This document shows, piece after piece, positions 24,501 through 47,533 of a stretch of 64,000 nt of DNA (within the stretch, counting starts at the first letter, position 1; each line of letters opens with the position of its first letter). The translations under genes were made by a program, and so were the position numbers. Source of the DNA: Parus major (taxonomy: Eukaryota > Chordata > Aves > Passeriformes > Paridae). Location: the NCBI RefSeq assembly GCF_001522545.3, contig NC_031779.1, forward strand, positions 3,272,763 through 3,336,762, read 5' to 3'. A model generated the notes under the pieces. It saw nothing but the letters and a program-made list of their open reading frames with translations. It made no database searches and was not told the origin of the DNA.

Positions 24501-27500
24501 GAGGGTGTTGTTTGTTTTGGTTTTTTTGTTTTTTGCACATATATCTTCTCCACTGTTTCTCACACCATCACATATATTTATGGGTCTTCCATAAGTGTTC
24601 TGATGATGAAGATATGCATATTTAGCATCCTTGAATTGCATCTTCTGAGACAGTGGGAAATGGGAAGAAGGAGGGGGAAACATCATCCAGGTTCACTAAG
24701 AAGTCAAGCAACACAACTTCAAAACTATTCATGTAGGTGCTGCCTCTCACAACAGTGGGTGTGTATGTGTCCCTTGGAAGCCACTGAATATCCCAGAGGA
24801 GCAGAGGGCAGTTCTTTTCTTCCTCCTGAGTGCTTAGGGAGTGGATGATCAGTATCAGGCAGTGAGCTTGTGGCTGATACTAAATTGTCCTTTTTTGCTC
24901 ACTGATCACAGTGTATTTATTGTTCTTTTTCTAACTTGCAGATACAGCACTGGTGGAAGGTGCTGGTTTAATAGAAAGCCTGCAGAGCTGGAGAGTTGCA
25001 AAGGAAGGGACAGATCAATTTGTTTCTCGTCCATCCAGCCCATGGCTGCCTGGCTGAGTGTGTCACTAGGGCATGGGGAGCTGCTAGTGCTCACAGCCCA
25101 GTCAGGCACCACAAATGCTGTATTTACTTACATTATCTGCTCTTCTGTATTGCTGCAAAGGTCATCTGGGTTTTGGCAGTGTCCCCAGGGAACTGACAGT
25201 CTGGTGTGTGGTCAGTATTGCAAAGTCTTTCTGTGAGCACAGATTTTTCAGTTTCATTAGCACAGCAAGAGGATCCTTAGTTTGTGTTAAGAGGAAAAAA
25301 GGAAAAAAAAAACAAACCCCAAACCAAAATCCTCACCATATCTAATGTGTTTTATTATTTATTTAAACAGATAACTTGGACATCAGCCCATTGCAGCAGA
25401 GCAGGAGGTATGCAACCTGCAGAGGTCCAACAGGAGTCTATAGTCAGTTATCTTCCACTCAGCCACATAGCTGCACAGATCTATGACCTGTGGACTGGAA
25501 TCAAATGGGGAGAGCAAGTTTACTTTGCTGAACCAGATGCTCTAAAGGTACCTTGTCTTGCATTACATCTAATTAAGATTGCACTTCTTTCTCTTAGAAA
25601 ACATCACAAGGAGAGAATATGATATTTGAGAAGTTGTAGAGGATGAAGGTTGAGAGTCCATTGAGAGTTATGGAAGAATAAGAGTTATGGAAAAATAAAG
25701 TTCATTGTGATCCAGTGCTCTAGATTCTAATTCAAATATATCATTCATATCCATAAGGTTCTTTTAAGGCTAAAGAAGTATAAGCAGTTTTTGGAGAAAA
25801 GGGAGGCAGAAGGAACTAAACCATGTGTGTTTTTCCTCCTTGTGTAGGTACCTCCCCCAATGTGTCAAACCTGACACATATTAGTGCATGTGCTGACTGA
25901 AGTGGGCTCAGCAGCCCTTCTTTATGTCCTACATATTTAGTGATGTTCTACAGAACTAAACATTCAGATTTTACTTCACCAAACCCCTTTAACTCTTCTG
26001 TGTGCCTTTTGTTGAATTTATTTAATTATTATAACAGGGCAGCTTGGTCAACACACTAAAAGATGTGCAGCCAACATCTCACATGGGAGTTCCCCGAGTA
26101 TGGGAGAAAATCATGGAGAAGTTAAAGGATGCTTCTGCTCAGTCAGGATTTATGAAGAAGAAAATGCTGTCCTGGGCTATGTCACTTAGCTTGGAGAGGA
26201 ACCTGAATGGCTCAAACAGGTATGTTGTAAAATGAATGAGAATTCCAGCAACCTGGAAGCAGCAATTTGCTTGTAATAAACCATGAAGCCTCAGTGAGAC
26301 TCTTTGTATAAATGGGTAGAATTTGGCTTGGCAATGCAGCAAATATTTAAATATAAAGATCATTCCATGATATTCCTTTGCTCATCTTATTATTCAGCTA
26401 CTCAGATATATCTTCAAATTTCAGATTTCAGTGGTGTAGTTGCTCAGAGACACATTTACCTGATAAAAAATCAGGAATACAAGAGCTGTGTTTTATACAA
26501 TACGTTTTTATAGATTCTTTATGTATTTGTTGAACTCACATACCTCAGGAATTGGAGGTAGGAAAGCTCTGAAGGTAGGAGAAATGAAAGACAGAAATAA
26601 ATGAAATAATATGAAAAAAAAAATGAATAAATGAAAGGTAGAATAAAAGTAAGGTGACACATTCATCTTCCTTCATTTATTCAGTAATAAATATTACTTA
26701 CTTATATTCTGACTTCTGTCAACACCCAAAACCAAATAACAAATACATCTCCTAACAAGATCTGTGCCTGATTTTGTTTTGAAAACTTCTTAGGTTGCTC
26801 TGACTTACTTGTGTATTTTGTACTCACCAGTGATCTAAAGCAGCTCTGGACAAGATTAGCAGACTATTTAGTGCTTGCAAAAATCCGCAGTGCACTTGGG
26901 CTTTCTTCCTGTCAGAAGCATTTTTCTGGTGCTGCTCCTCTCAATACAGAAACACTCTATTTCTTCTTGGGTCTGAACATCACCCTGTATGAAGCCTATG
27001 GGATGAGTGAGACCACAGGCCCACATTGCCTGTCTGGGCCTTATATTTACAGGCAGCACAGGTAATTTTGCTTTTATTACTATTTTTTTAGTATGAGCTG
27101 TTTAATTTTATCTATGAAAAGAGTATTTACTAAGGCCAGCAAAGATACTACAGCTTATTTTATTTCCCCTGAGTGCACTGGCACTCTGTTGTGGCTTTGG
27201 GAGTCAGAATAATTTCCAGTTCAGAATTTGAACATATTGACTCCATAGCACACTGTGCCAGGAGCACTGAAACTGAGCTATAGCATTATAGCCAAGCACA
27301 GTGACTCCATCTGACATAAACCCTAGTCCTGGCCCAAGGGAGGAATGCAAGACCTCAAAACAAAAAATGATTTTATGTCTGAAGATAAAGTGGGGGGAAG
27401 CAGCAAGCACAGGCCAAGACAGACTTCCAGAAACTGCTCAGACACCCTGATGAATCTGCCCTAGTGAAGGAGCATTCCATGGCTGTCGGACAGTTACAGC

Positions 27501-30500
27501 ACAGTGAGATTTGCAGTCACGGATACTTTGACAGTTTCAGGGATTTGGCATGTGGGACAGCTTATCAGTATTATGTTTGATGTCTCTGTGATCCTTGTGG
27601 GGTTTTTTTTGCTCTTCTCTGGTAGCTGTGGTAAACCAGCACCTGGATGCAAAGTGAAACTGGTGGACAAAGATGCAGAAGGCAATGGAGAAATCTGTTT
27701 CTGGGGAAGGACTGTTTTCATGGGTTATTTAAATATGGAAGACAGAACAAAAGAAGCCTTTGATGAGGAGGGGTGGCTCCATTCTGGAGATTTAGGAAAA
27801 CTAGACAAGGATGGCTTTCTCTATGTCACTGGAAGAATTAAAGGTAATAGGCAAAATCTTGCTCTCTCTTTATGGTAAATGTTCAGCACTATTCAGTCAT
27901 CTTTTAGATGTGGTCCATCTAATGAAGTGTCTTTCCTCTAGTGCTGGCAGCATTGCCCTAACAGGAAGGTAAAATAAACTTTCCTATGAGAAAACCACAG
28001 TGGGCTCTGTGTTCAGGGAAGGTTTCCCTCTAGTCTGTAGTAAGTGGAGATGATTCAGTTCCTACAATGAGGCTTTTCATCTCCCAGACCTTTACTCAGT
28101 ATTAATTACAATTAGCAATATAAACTACTAACACAGTTTTAAAGTGTCTTCTTTGATTTGAATTATATCATTAGGCTGTCCAGTCTCCCTTTGAATCTTG
28201 CCAAAGTGTCTTAATTGCACATTAGAATGTTTAGACAGGAAGGAGAGGCACCCTGTGTTATACAGAAGTTGTTGCTGCAGGTCAGAGGTCAGCTCCTCTA
28301 GTGCCTGAGGTGAAGTGTTTGCAGAGACCAGAGCTGAGGCTTGAGAGCAGAAGGGAAAGCTGCAGCTGAAGCAATGCCCTTAGGTGTTATTACAGGATGA
28401 GACTGAGTCTGGTCACTTGCTGACTTGGAGGTTTTCTTCGTGATATGTATTAGGGAAGATGTAACTGAGGAAGATTGAAGAATTGAGTAACTTAGAACCC
28501 ACAATGAATCACTAGGGAGGTAACACAGATGAGTGAATTTGTCACAGGTAGCATGATGTCCTGCTAGGAATCAGGACTGAAGTTGTTACTATTAATAGAC
28601 TGCACCAAATGCAGCTATCTTGATTTTAATTTGTTTTCTTATCTGATTTATTTTCCTTTAGCACGGCGGTAACAACCCCTTGTCTCAATCCATAATATTT
28701 GTGTTTCTCTTATATCTATCTTGATCCCTGAACTAATAGCAGTTACTCTAAATTGCAGGATAGGAAGACAATCTGGGACAAAATAACCATATGTCCAGTT
28801 TCATTGAAGTTTTAAATTGAAATCCAAAGAAGGACAATGAAAAACGAAGGACCAGAGAGATTGGTAGAGGATCTGAGACAAAGACAGGAATACTGCAAAA
28901 AGAGGGTGGAATGAAAGGAAAGTTAGACCTAGAAAAGTGTGTCTGTGTTATTTGGTGAAGCATGTTCTGAACTGCTGCAAAGACAATTATTGAGGACAAT
29001 GAGAAGTCACCAATATAACAAAAATAATTGGAATTTACTTAGAGAATATTCAAGTTTGTAATAATTTCATTGAATATATGTATTACACTTCAGAACAAAT
29101 GTTGCTTTTATCAAGCCTTCCTCCAGTAGTAGCTTATTTTTGTCTGACCCCTCTTGGTGGATTTAAGAATTGTTTTTAATCATGATGTTAACAATGAAGT
29201 TGCTTTTTGGTGAGATAGCAACAATAGCATAGAGGGTGAATCCTATGCTAATTTGGAAGAGATGATCTCTCACAGAAGAATTCCAGTTATGTAACAGTCC
29301 CTTGATAATAAACTGTTACTGGATTATGTAAAAAGTATCTGGAGCAAATACACCAAGGGAGATCTGAGAGCTTGAGCACACGTTTGAAAAATAGTAGCAT
29401 TTTAGTTTTGAAGGTAATTAATAGGATTTGTGGTATTTGGAAAATATTATTTTGGAAACAAAAGCACCTCTTATTTTTTATGTCAGGATAAGGAAAGCAG
29501 GTTGAGCCAAACATTAACCTAACATTTGGAATTTATTTGAATTCAACTCATAACCTTTCTTTTTTTGCCTAGATTTGATTATTACAGCTGGAGGTGAAAA
29601 TGTGCCTCCAATTGCAATTGAAGATGCTGTTAAAAAAGAGCTCCCAATTGTTAGTAATGCTATGGTCATTGGAGATAAGAAGAAGTTTTTGTCAATGTTC
29701 CTAACCCTAAAGGTAAACCAATTTTATTACTGCCTTCAGTGAAGTTATACACCTGCACCTAACAAAAGAATAATAATTTTGAATCATTTATAAAAGAACT
29801 AAAATTAGATGGGAGTATGTTAGCAGGAGGAAAAAACATGAAGCAACTACAGACAAATCCTGCTGGGTCTAAACTTAGGGTTACCTGATCTGCTAAAAAT
29901 CCACATATTTACTGCTGTTTCTCCTACATATACAATAAGAGCTATTTTCTATTTAAATGCAAATTTTAATATTAGAAATGCTGGAAGATCGAGACGTTTC
30001 TGTAACAGAACACAACAATAGCTTTTACACTTACAGATGAGCAAAACAAACCAGTATTTCTGTTATGGGCAAACCTGGAAACTTTCCAACAGAAACATTT
30101 CTCTCCAATTTGTTATTTTTATAACACAAGAATGATGACTGTGGAACAAAAGAATTAATAGCCTTGTTGTGGTATAAGCTTCAATTGAGAAATCACTGTT
30201 TTCCTAAAACATCAGTTCTGTTTTCCTAAAACTTCAGTTCTGTGGACATACCTAGTGAATGCCACTTAGGTGTTTTCAAGTTGTTTACCTCTATGATTGA
30301 TACTCCCTATCTTCAGGTACAATAGAAATACTGACTTTAGAAGTCTAAGAGCACTTCTATCTCAAGCTGTTTACATTACACCATAATTATTCCACTGAAT
30401 GATGAGCTAAATGTTTCCCTGTAACAATGGAATCATTTGGAAAATATGGCAGAAATTCAAGGTCAGAGATGGACTCTATGGACTAATTAATTCACATGTT

Positions 30501-32107
30501 TTAAGTCTGTTCATGACATCTGCATATAAGCTGAAAATATTTGCATTTGGTAGCCAAGTGGAAAGAAAAGCCCTTTATGATCTGTAGGTGTTTCTGCTTT
30601 TTAAGATTTATTGAATATTTGTGTGTTTATCCTGAGCCTTCTTCCCAAGGGGGAGGGCCTGGGCAGCAAACCTGTTAATGCCTTTTAAGAATGAGCATTT
30701 CATTATTCACTTAATTTGATATTTTAGAGTGTGCTGGACCCAGATACATCTGATCCTACTGACATTCTCACAGAGCAAGCCAGAGACTTCTGCCAGAGGA
30801 TTGGTAGTAAAGCCACCAAAGTGTCTGAGATTGTAGCTACGAGAGACCAGGCAATCTACAGGGCCATCCAGGAGGGAATCAACAGAGTCAACAGCACTGC
30901 TACCAACAGGGTTCACTGCATTCAGAAATGGATCATCCTGCCAAGAGATTTTTCCATTTCTGGTGGAGAACTCGGTAAGACTTACTGATTTATCTTGAGG
31001 TACACGAAGTTAAGAGGCTGCTGATGTAAGAATATTCAGTATAGGGAAAGGAGAAACAGTTATGCAGTGTGTGGTGAGGAATACAAAAATTGGAGTTTTT
31101 GCTGTCCACACTTTTATGAATCTGTGCTCATTTGCAAGTAGAGTTCTTAAATTACAGATTGCTTTAGGTAATTAAGCAATTTTGATTAAATCCTTGAGCA
31201 TTAATAATTATGTATTAATAACTTCCAGTAATAATAGTGTAAGTGATGCCTGGAATGGCTAGAACAGAGGCTAGACAGAGTTAAAAGAGAAAGGTATTTA
31301 TTGAAAGGCCTTCACAAGGTACACCTTGGGCAGTGCAGGAGTCTTGCAGAGACTACACCCAAAAAGGACCACTATCACACTTTTTGGACAGATGTCAAAT
31401 TTGGTCCATTTGCATATCAGAGGTTAATGTCCAATTACAGCTTCAGGTGGTGGAGTCTCATTCCCCCAGTTTGCCTGCCCTGCTTCTCTGGAGTTTACAT
31501 TTTTTGGGGCCTGTGAAAATAAGGTGACCTTGGGTTTCAGGCCTAGAGAGAAATTTTTTTTAATAAAACAGGAGAACAATAGCTGACAGGCTATGGAGTT
31601 TGAGAGTTATACACTAAAGCAGTACTGATCTGGAAAATATAAAAGCTAAAACTTAAGTCATCAAAAGTTTCTCTTTAAAAGAAAACAAACAAAAGAGATA
31701 AGATAGTGAAAGCCTGATAATGGAGCCCAAAGCACATTACCAGGCTCTTTGAATAAACTGGGACTAGTTTAAAAGCTTTCAAAAACATATTTTTATGAGA
31801 ACAGTAGCCAGTTACCGCCCTTATCTGCAGCTCCCTTTGAAGTCCTCATGCTTATGTGGATGCAACCTCACAGATCACACTTGCTTCTCACTTTTAGCAT
31901 TTATCTGTGCTTTAGAGGGGGGCATGTTCTTCCCAAAAGGCTCTTCAATAACAAACTTATGCACCAAAGCTCAAAAAACTGAGTATGAATTTTTGTTCCT
32001 ATTTCTGGAATTGATTCTCCCTCTTTTAAGGTCCTACAATGAAGCTGAAGCGGCTTGCTGTGCTCGAGAAATACCAAAGTGAAGTAGACTCCTTCTATAA
32101 AGAATAA
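6435..32107 (+). CDS. ACSBG1: ACSBG1, bubblegum-family long-chain acyl-CoA synthetase (5' partial)
   Basis: The enzyme uses ATP and CoA to activate long and very-long-chain fatty acids through an acyl-AMP intermediate; family members work in brain and steroidogenic tissue. Thirteen exons join with matching phases: 6435-6517, 14777-14994, 15629-15717, 16502-16622, 20339-20419, 22844-22993, 25371-25547, 26038-26219, 26831-27061, 27626-27843, 29573-29712, 30728-30974 and 32031-32107. The visible product has 670 residues, against about 724 in human. The AMP-binding P-loop YTSGTTGKPKGAML is at residues 230-243, YGMSETTGPH at 423-432, the GWLHSGD adenylation motif at 493-499, GGENVPP at 523-529, and the terminal KLKR lysines at 650-653. 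No frameshift or internal stop is seen, so the gene looks functional. I chose ACSBG1 over ACSBG2 because IDH3A and CIB2 follow it, as in human 15q25. The true start codon is not visible and is probably left of the window. Confidence 0.93.
7156..7241 (+). repeat. Near-perfect 34-bp inverted repeat (hairpin)
   Basis: The left arm is 7156-7189 and the right arm 7208-7241, with an 18-nt loop at 7190-7207. The arms pair at 33 of 34 positions. The single difference gives a U-G wobble in plus-strand RNA, so the ACSBG1 pre-mRNA could form an uninterrupted 34-bp stem. The 86-nt size resembles a miRNA precursor, but such perfect pairing also fits a recent inverted duplication. Confidence 0.9.
8360..9790 (-). 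mobile_element. Decayed CR1 LINE fragment
   Basis: Minus-strand translation of 8675-9160 contains KAAIQMDLSTLEEWA, followed by SCTLGRTAQ and VLVDRSAASQLCAP. These align with the avian CR1 reverse transcriptase C-terminal region (AIQRDLDRLEKWA, VLHLGR, VLVDNKLNMSQQCA). At 9538-9768 the minus strand encodes DALSAFFTLIFTGKVQLQ, resembling CR1 LNAFFASVFTGK. The part at 8380-8640 resembles a CR1 3' end (for example the segment reading cgcctcttgtccttctgctg). There are many stops and frameshifts, so it is an old dead copy. The outer limits are approximate. Confidence 0.75.
13326..13355 (+). repeat. (GGAAT)6 simple repeat
   Basis: Six perfect GGAAT units are followed by GG. It is a short pentamer microsatellite in an intron of ACSBG1. 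Confidence 0.95.
14125..14400 (+). other. Purine-rich (A/G) intronic block
   Basis: About 275 bases are strongly biased to A and G on the plus strand (for example agaggaagacaagagcagaa), a few hundred bases before the exon at 14777. No ORF or repeat family was recognised. Confidence 0.6.
14777..14994 (+). CDS. ACSBG1: ACSBG1 exon: SLWTSFADGRVRLRID region
   Basis: This 218-nt exon encodes the conserved start of the family domain (LWTSFADGRVRLRID, then TVHQMF). The acceptor is ttcccttccag and the donor gaag/gtaggt, ending in phase 0. A second acceptor 31 bases upstream (tacag at 14741-14745) would extend the frame through an in-frame ATG at 14758-14760, which could serve an alternative transcript. 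Confidence 0.92.
15629..15717 (+). CDS. ACSBG1: ACSBG1 exon: VAILGFNSPEW
   Basis: This 89-nt exon is flanked by tttttaag and gg/gtaaga. It encodes LGLERFHSVAILGFNSPEWF, which is nearly identical to the mammalian protein. It ends after two bases of a Gly codon. Confidence 0.95.
15921..15976 (+). repeat. 28-bp tandem duplication
   Basis: Two 28-nt units, 15921-15948 and 15949-15976, begin tgccatgggcttaa and differ at two positions. They lie in the ACSBG1 intron after the exon at 15629-15717. Confidence 0.9.
16502..16622 (+). CDS. ACSBG1: ACSBG1 exon: GIVTGIYTTNSPEAC
   Basis: This 121-nt exon completes the split Gly codon and encodes GIVTGIYTTNSPEACHYIA, running to a CAG codon before gtacaa. 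The phase is consistent on both sides. Confidence 0.95.
17636..17972 (-). mobile_element. Solo LTR copy A (about 337 bp)
   Basis: It is closely similar along its whole length to 49941-50273, for example in the shared run tctggccagtgatgtgcttg. The ends are TGT...ACA on either strand. On the minus strand it shows a TATA-like GTATAAAAGTGAGC, followed by a decayed poly(A)-signal position (AATGAA, where copy B has AATAAA). This is the layout of a retroviral LTR transcribed from the minus strand. I saw no internal retroviral genes next to it and no clean target-site duplication. Family assignment needs a repeat library. Confidence 0.75.
18050..19443 (+). mobile_element. Retroviral LTR-like segment
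   Basis: The right part (about 19190-19443) has the layout of an avian ERV LTR 3' end: a T-rich stretch, AATAAAGTTTTCTTCG, an AT-rich R/U5 and a terminal ...CCCACCACA. It is followed by TTTGGTGCC, which could be a primer-binding site remnant. The left part (18090-18500) is GC-rich and may be the U3 region or part of another insertion. I did not find a clear 5' boundary, protease, polymerase or envelope sequence. Confidence 0.5.
20339..20419 (+). CDS. ACSBG1: ACSBG1 exon: IWNRLPHLKAVVLYKD
   Basis: This 81-nt, 27-codon exon lies between tgcaacag and gtgagt, with phase 0 at both ends. It matches the mammalian segment IWKQLPHLKAVVIYKE but is a little shorter than the mammalian linker that follows. 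Confidence 0.93.
20420..22843 (+). other. ACSBG1 intron, nothing recognised
   Basis: This is AT-rich unique-looking sequence between gtgagt and ttctag. I recognise no repeat family or extra exon. Confidence 0.5.
22844..22993 (+). CDS. ACSBG1: ACSBG1 exon with AMP-binding P-loop
   Basis: This 150-nt, 50-codon exon follows ttctag and ends in GACAAT/gtaggt. It carries NQCCVLIYTSGTTGKPKGAM, the AMP-binding signature with the conserved lysine. Confidence 0.97.
22994..25370 (+). other. ACSBG1 intron, nothing recognised
   Basis: This intron lies between the P-loop exon and the SYLPLSH exon. ORFs of up to about 130 codons here show no family motifs and are not flanked by phase-compatible splice sites. 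A T/G-rich run lies at about 24460-24540. Confidence 0.5.
25371..25547 (+). CDS. ACSBG1: ACSBG1 exon: VSYLPLSHIAAQIYDLW
   Basis: This 177-nt exon of 59 codons follows atttaaacag and ends in AAG/gtacct. It includes PAEVQQESIVSYLPLSHIAA and WGEQVYFAEPDALK, and is strongly conserved. Confidence 0.97.
26038..26219 (+). CDS. ACSBG1: ACSBG1 exon: TSHMGVPRVWEKIME
   Basis: This 182-nt exon after ataacag encodes GSLVNTLKDVQPTSHMGVPR and the helix that follows. It ends after two bases of a Ser codon at gtatgt. Confidence 0.96.
26831..27061 (+). CDS. ACSBG1: ACSBG1 exon: YGMSETTGPH adenylation motif
   Basis: This 231-nt exon has the acceptor tactcaccag and the donor cacag/gtaatt. It encodes TRLADYLVLAKIRSALGL and FFLGLNITLYEAYGMSETTG, which includes the nucleotide-contacting motif. 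A Ser codon is split at both ends. Confidence 0.96.
27626..27843 (+). CDS. ACSBG1: ACSBG1 exon: GWLHSGDLGKLDKDGF
   Basis: This 218-nt exon after cttctctggtag encodes CGKPAPGCKVKLVDKD and GWLHSGDLGKLDKDGFLYVT, with the conserved Asp that binds the ribose of AMP and the GR hinge. It ends one base into the next codon at gtaata. Confidence 0.96.
27844..29572 (+). other. ACSBG1 intron, nothing recognised
   Basis: This 1.7-kb intron between the GWLHSGD and GGENVPP exons shows no ORF or repeat of note. Confidence 0.5.
29573..29712 (+). CDS. ACSBG1: ACSBG1 exon: LIITAGGENVPP
   Basis: This 140-nt exon after ttttttgcctag encodes DLIITAGGENVPPIAIEDAV and then the helix and strand up to LSMFLTLK, before gtaaac. 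Asp replaces the mammalian Glu at the exon junction. Confidence 0.96.
29713..30727 (+). other. ACSBG1 intron with a 22-bp tandem repeat
   Basis: This AT-rich intron has two adjacent 22-nt units at 30196-30217 and 30218-30239 (ctgttttcctaaaac core, one mismatch). Nothing else was recognised. Confidence 0.6.
30728..30974 (+). CDS. ACSBG1: ACSBG1 exon: LDPDTSDPTDILTEQA
   Basis: This 247-nt exon after atattttag encodes VLDPDTSDPTDILTEQARDF through RDFSISGGELG, ending one base into a Gly codon at gtaaga. It is the C-terminal lid region. Confidence 0.96.
31245..31560 (-). mobile_element. ERV LTR fragment in the last ACSBG1 intron
   Basis: The plus strand reads ggaatggctagaacagaggc, then ggtatttattgaaaggcctt, and later ttggtccatttgcatatcag. 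I associate this pattern with common avian (passerine) ERV LTRs inserted in reverse. On the minus strand the poly(A) signal reads AATAAATACC. It lies in the intron 30975-32030. Boundaries are approximate and the family name is left open. Confidence 0.6.
32031..32107 (+). CDS. ACSBG1: ACSBG1 terminal coding exon
   Basis: This exon after ccctcttttaag completes GELGPTMKLKRL and runs to VDSFYKE and a TAA stop at 32105-32107. The KLKR lysines occupy the usual C-terminal catalytic-lysine region. The C-terminus is about three residues shorter than the human QEQKM end. The stop codon lies inside an AATAAA hexamer (32103-32108). Confidence 0.93.
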
Positions 32108-34724
32108 AAAGTGTTTCTCCAAGCATTAAGAAAAATCTGTGAGGAAAAGGAAGTATTTTCTCACCAAAAGCATTAACAAAGATTTATGCTTTGAGTAGTC
32201 TATTGAACCAAACCAATAGAAAGCTGCTGTCAGTTTAGTTGTTCCTGATACTCACGTGATCATTTGTCCTCTTTTTACAGAAGCATCTACAGTCTCCATT
32301 CTCTATTACTGCTTTTACTTTATGACCTGAATGACTAAAACATTCTTCTGTGTTGTATAAAGCAGATATAACTAACTCCTCTAGATTGAAACAAAGTTTT
32401 TTTATACAAACTTCCATTTTCCTTTTTTCTCTTCAGTTCTACTGGATGTTTCCTGTAGCTCATGATATATTTTGTCAGACAGCAGTACTGCCTAATGAAA
32501 CTGTCATACCACTCCAGTGATAATTATTAAAAAGAAGAAAAATTCAAAAGGGCTGGGATTTTTTTCCCCTCCCAGAGAACACTTTATTTTTCACTAACAC
32601 ATTTCAGAACCTGAAGACACTCCTGTTTCTTTAATACCTACAATTCAGACTTCTGTGAACACAGCAATTCACTTCTTAAGTCCATGCTGGAATAAGCATT
32701 ACTATTTCTCATAAAAACAAATAATCAGAAAAAGCAGGGGAATAGCTCCCTAAAACTGAAAGGCACAAAGAACTACAGGAGCTCTCACATTAAAATGCTA
32801 TTACAGAAACTCTGTAAAATTGCTTACAGTGCTTGTCAGTGTGTATCTGCATGTTTCAGTATTCATATTGTAGTAATTCTGACAAATGTGTGCTGCATTT
32901 CTTCCTATCCATATGCAAAACAAATCACATTATGAGAAGGAAGTGCTTGGTACAAAGTTGTCTAAAGGGTGTGCTGTAAGTGATCTCTGGCAGGCAGCTC
33001 GAGTAGCTCACACAGGCAGGCAGCCACAGCCCATTATTGAGACAAAAAAATGATGCACAACAGGATAAGATTTCCATAAAAGTTCCATTACCAGTCTCAT
33101 ACATCTTACAGATGTAAGATTTGTTGCAAGTAACAATAATCAGCTCCATACATAAGACAAAGCAGCAGCCTAGGATTATAAAAACAAAATGAGCAATAGG
33201 ACTTGGAAAAGTTTATTCTTCCCCATTTTGTGCGCAATGGTAATTCAGAATTTCTTTAACAGCATTAATCTGAAGGAAACAAGGAAGCAGCAGCTTGTAA
33301 AACAGAAAGAAATGTTGCCCTATTCACAAAAAGCAGTGTGGGAGGAATAAAGCTCTTCCAGCATGTTTTAGACTGTATAAAAAAGATGGGATGATTACTT
33401 TAGAGAGTGACATGAGAAGTTGTTACTCCAAAGTTATTTTACTTCTGAAATAACCAGCCCAAAACAGTCATAATAGATATTACTCCACTTAGTTACTTTC
33501 TATGAATAGAATGAAGCTGTAAGAAGCCTGCTTCTGGCAGGAGGGATAATCCTGTGCTATACCAACAAGTTTGAAAATAGGTATTTTCTTGTCAGGTGCA
33601 GGAATGGAAGCAATTCCTTGATATCAACAGATCAGAACGACTCAAGTGACGATCTGCATCTGCTGGGGAGGGGAGGGCAGTGAGTTGCTTTTCCACTCAT
33701 TAAGCTTAGTATGCAAGGAAAAAATAGATTCAGATCCCCTTGAATAGGGATGAAATGTATTTCTGGAACATAGGCACCAGAGTCAAACTGTTGATCTGTC
33801 TTAATCCATTTAGGACTAGTCTCTTACATTCAGTTTCTAGAATAAAATTACTAGTTAATACAGGAAGACACACTGAACAGACTGTGCAGAAACTACAACA
33901 CAAAAAGCATTCTAGCTGAATTACTGAAATACTTAAATTTGCAAAGTTAATACTGTCCCCTCACAAGATATATGGCAGAAGTAATTTTGTATAGTTTGCC
34001 CTCATTAGAACTCAATTGTAAAGTGTGTTTCAGAGAGGAAAACTTATAAGAATTATTTTGGTATATAGATTTGAAAAATAACTTTGCTTAAGCACTCATT
34101 TTCACCCCTTGTTAATGGTTGTAGGTGTTTTTAAAAGACAGAAATAGATTAAATCTCTAGAATTTCATATTTCTTAATTCATACCTTTGATGGGCAGGGC
34201 TGTATTTCATGTATCACCAGAGTATCTAAAGTGGTTTTCTCATTGCTTCTAATATAAAATTGCTATTTTAAGTTATTTTATACCCATTTCTGTGTATGAA
34301 GATCATCTTGTGCTATTCTTTTTAATTTCAACAAGATCAATAAAATAGGTTTTAAACATTAAGGTGCTTTTATATTTCACTAATTCTGTTACTGGTTTGT
34401 TTGCATAATTTTTCTACGTGGAAAGTAAAACCCTCCAATTGAAATGGAAAATATTAGACAGTTACAGTGCCAATAAAAGAATTCACTTACATAAAAATGT
34501 TCACCAGATAAAAAAAAAGAATAAATAAGACAAAGCACTTGGAAAAGTCCACCGAAAGCAGGCACAAGCATCATTTGTAGCCATTTGGACTAGATTTATT
34601 AATGGAGAGGCCTCAGCTAAAAAGTTTGCTCTCAAGGGATAAGCAAACTCTATGCATGTGGATATCAGGTTACATATATTGGGCTCCGTGGTGTGTCCTT
34701 CCAGAGTCAGCAGCAGCAGCAGGT
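32108..34724. other. Convergent interval: ACSBG1 3' UTR and IDH3A 3' UTR
   Basis: The two stop codons face each other across 2.6 kb with no other gene visible. Plus-strand AATAAA hexamers lie at 32103-32108 (overlapping the stop), 33346-33351, 33841-33846, 34339-34344 and 34472-34477. Minus-strand hexamers lie at 34595-34600, 33212-33217 and 32583-32588. The two transcripts may therefore overlap tail to tail, depending on site choice. Confidence 0.6.
34595..34600 (-). terminator. Likely IDH3A poly(A) signal
   Basis: AATAAA on the minus strand (TTTATT on plus) lies about 125 bases past the IDH3A stop codon. It is the first canonical hexamer downstream of the gene. Usage is inferred. Confidence 0.5.
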
Positions 34725-47228
<12,504 letters not shown>

Positions 47229-47250
47229 GACGCGCCCGGGCACCGCGGCT

Positions 47251-47525
47251 NNNNNNNNNNNNNNNNNNNNNNNNNNNNNNNNNNNNNNNNNNNNNNNNNN
47301 NNNNNNNNNNNNNNNNNNNNNNNNNNNNNNNNNNNNNNNNNNNNNNNNNNNNNNNNNNNNNNNNNNNNNNNNNNNNNNNNNNNNNNNNNNNNNNNNNNNN
47401 NNNNNNNNNNNNNNNNNNNNNNNNNNNNNNNNNNNNNNNNNNNNNNNNNNNNNNNNNNNNNNNNNNNNNNNNNNNNNNNNNNNNNNNNNNNNNNNNNNNN
47501 NNNNNNNNNNNNNNNNNNNNNNNNN
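47251..47525. other. Assembly gap (275 N)
   Basis: This run of 275 N begins 22 bases upstream of the IDH3A ATG. It hides the 5' UTR and probably more of the adjacent tandem repeat. Confidence 1.
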
Positions 47526-47533
47526 TTCCCCGG

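Noticed and set aside
24260..24848. Hydrophobic ORFs of 75-126 codons
   Set aside because: The Phe/Leu/Trp/Cys-rich translation comes from a T/G-rich intronic tract; no conserved motif or splice phase fits ACSBG1.
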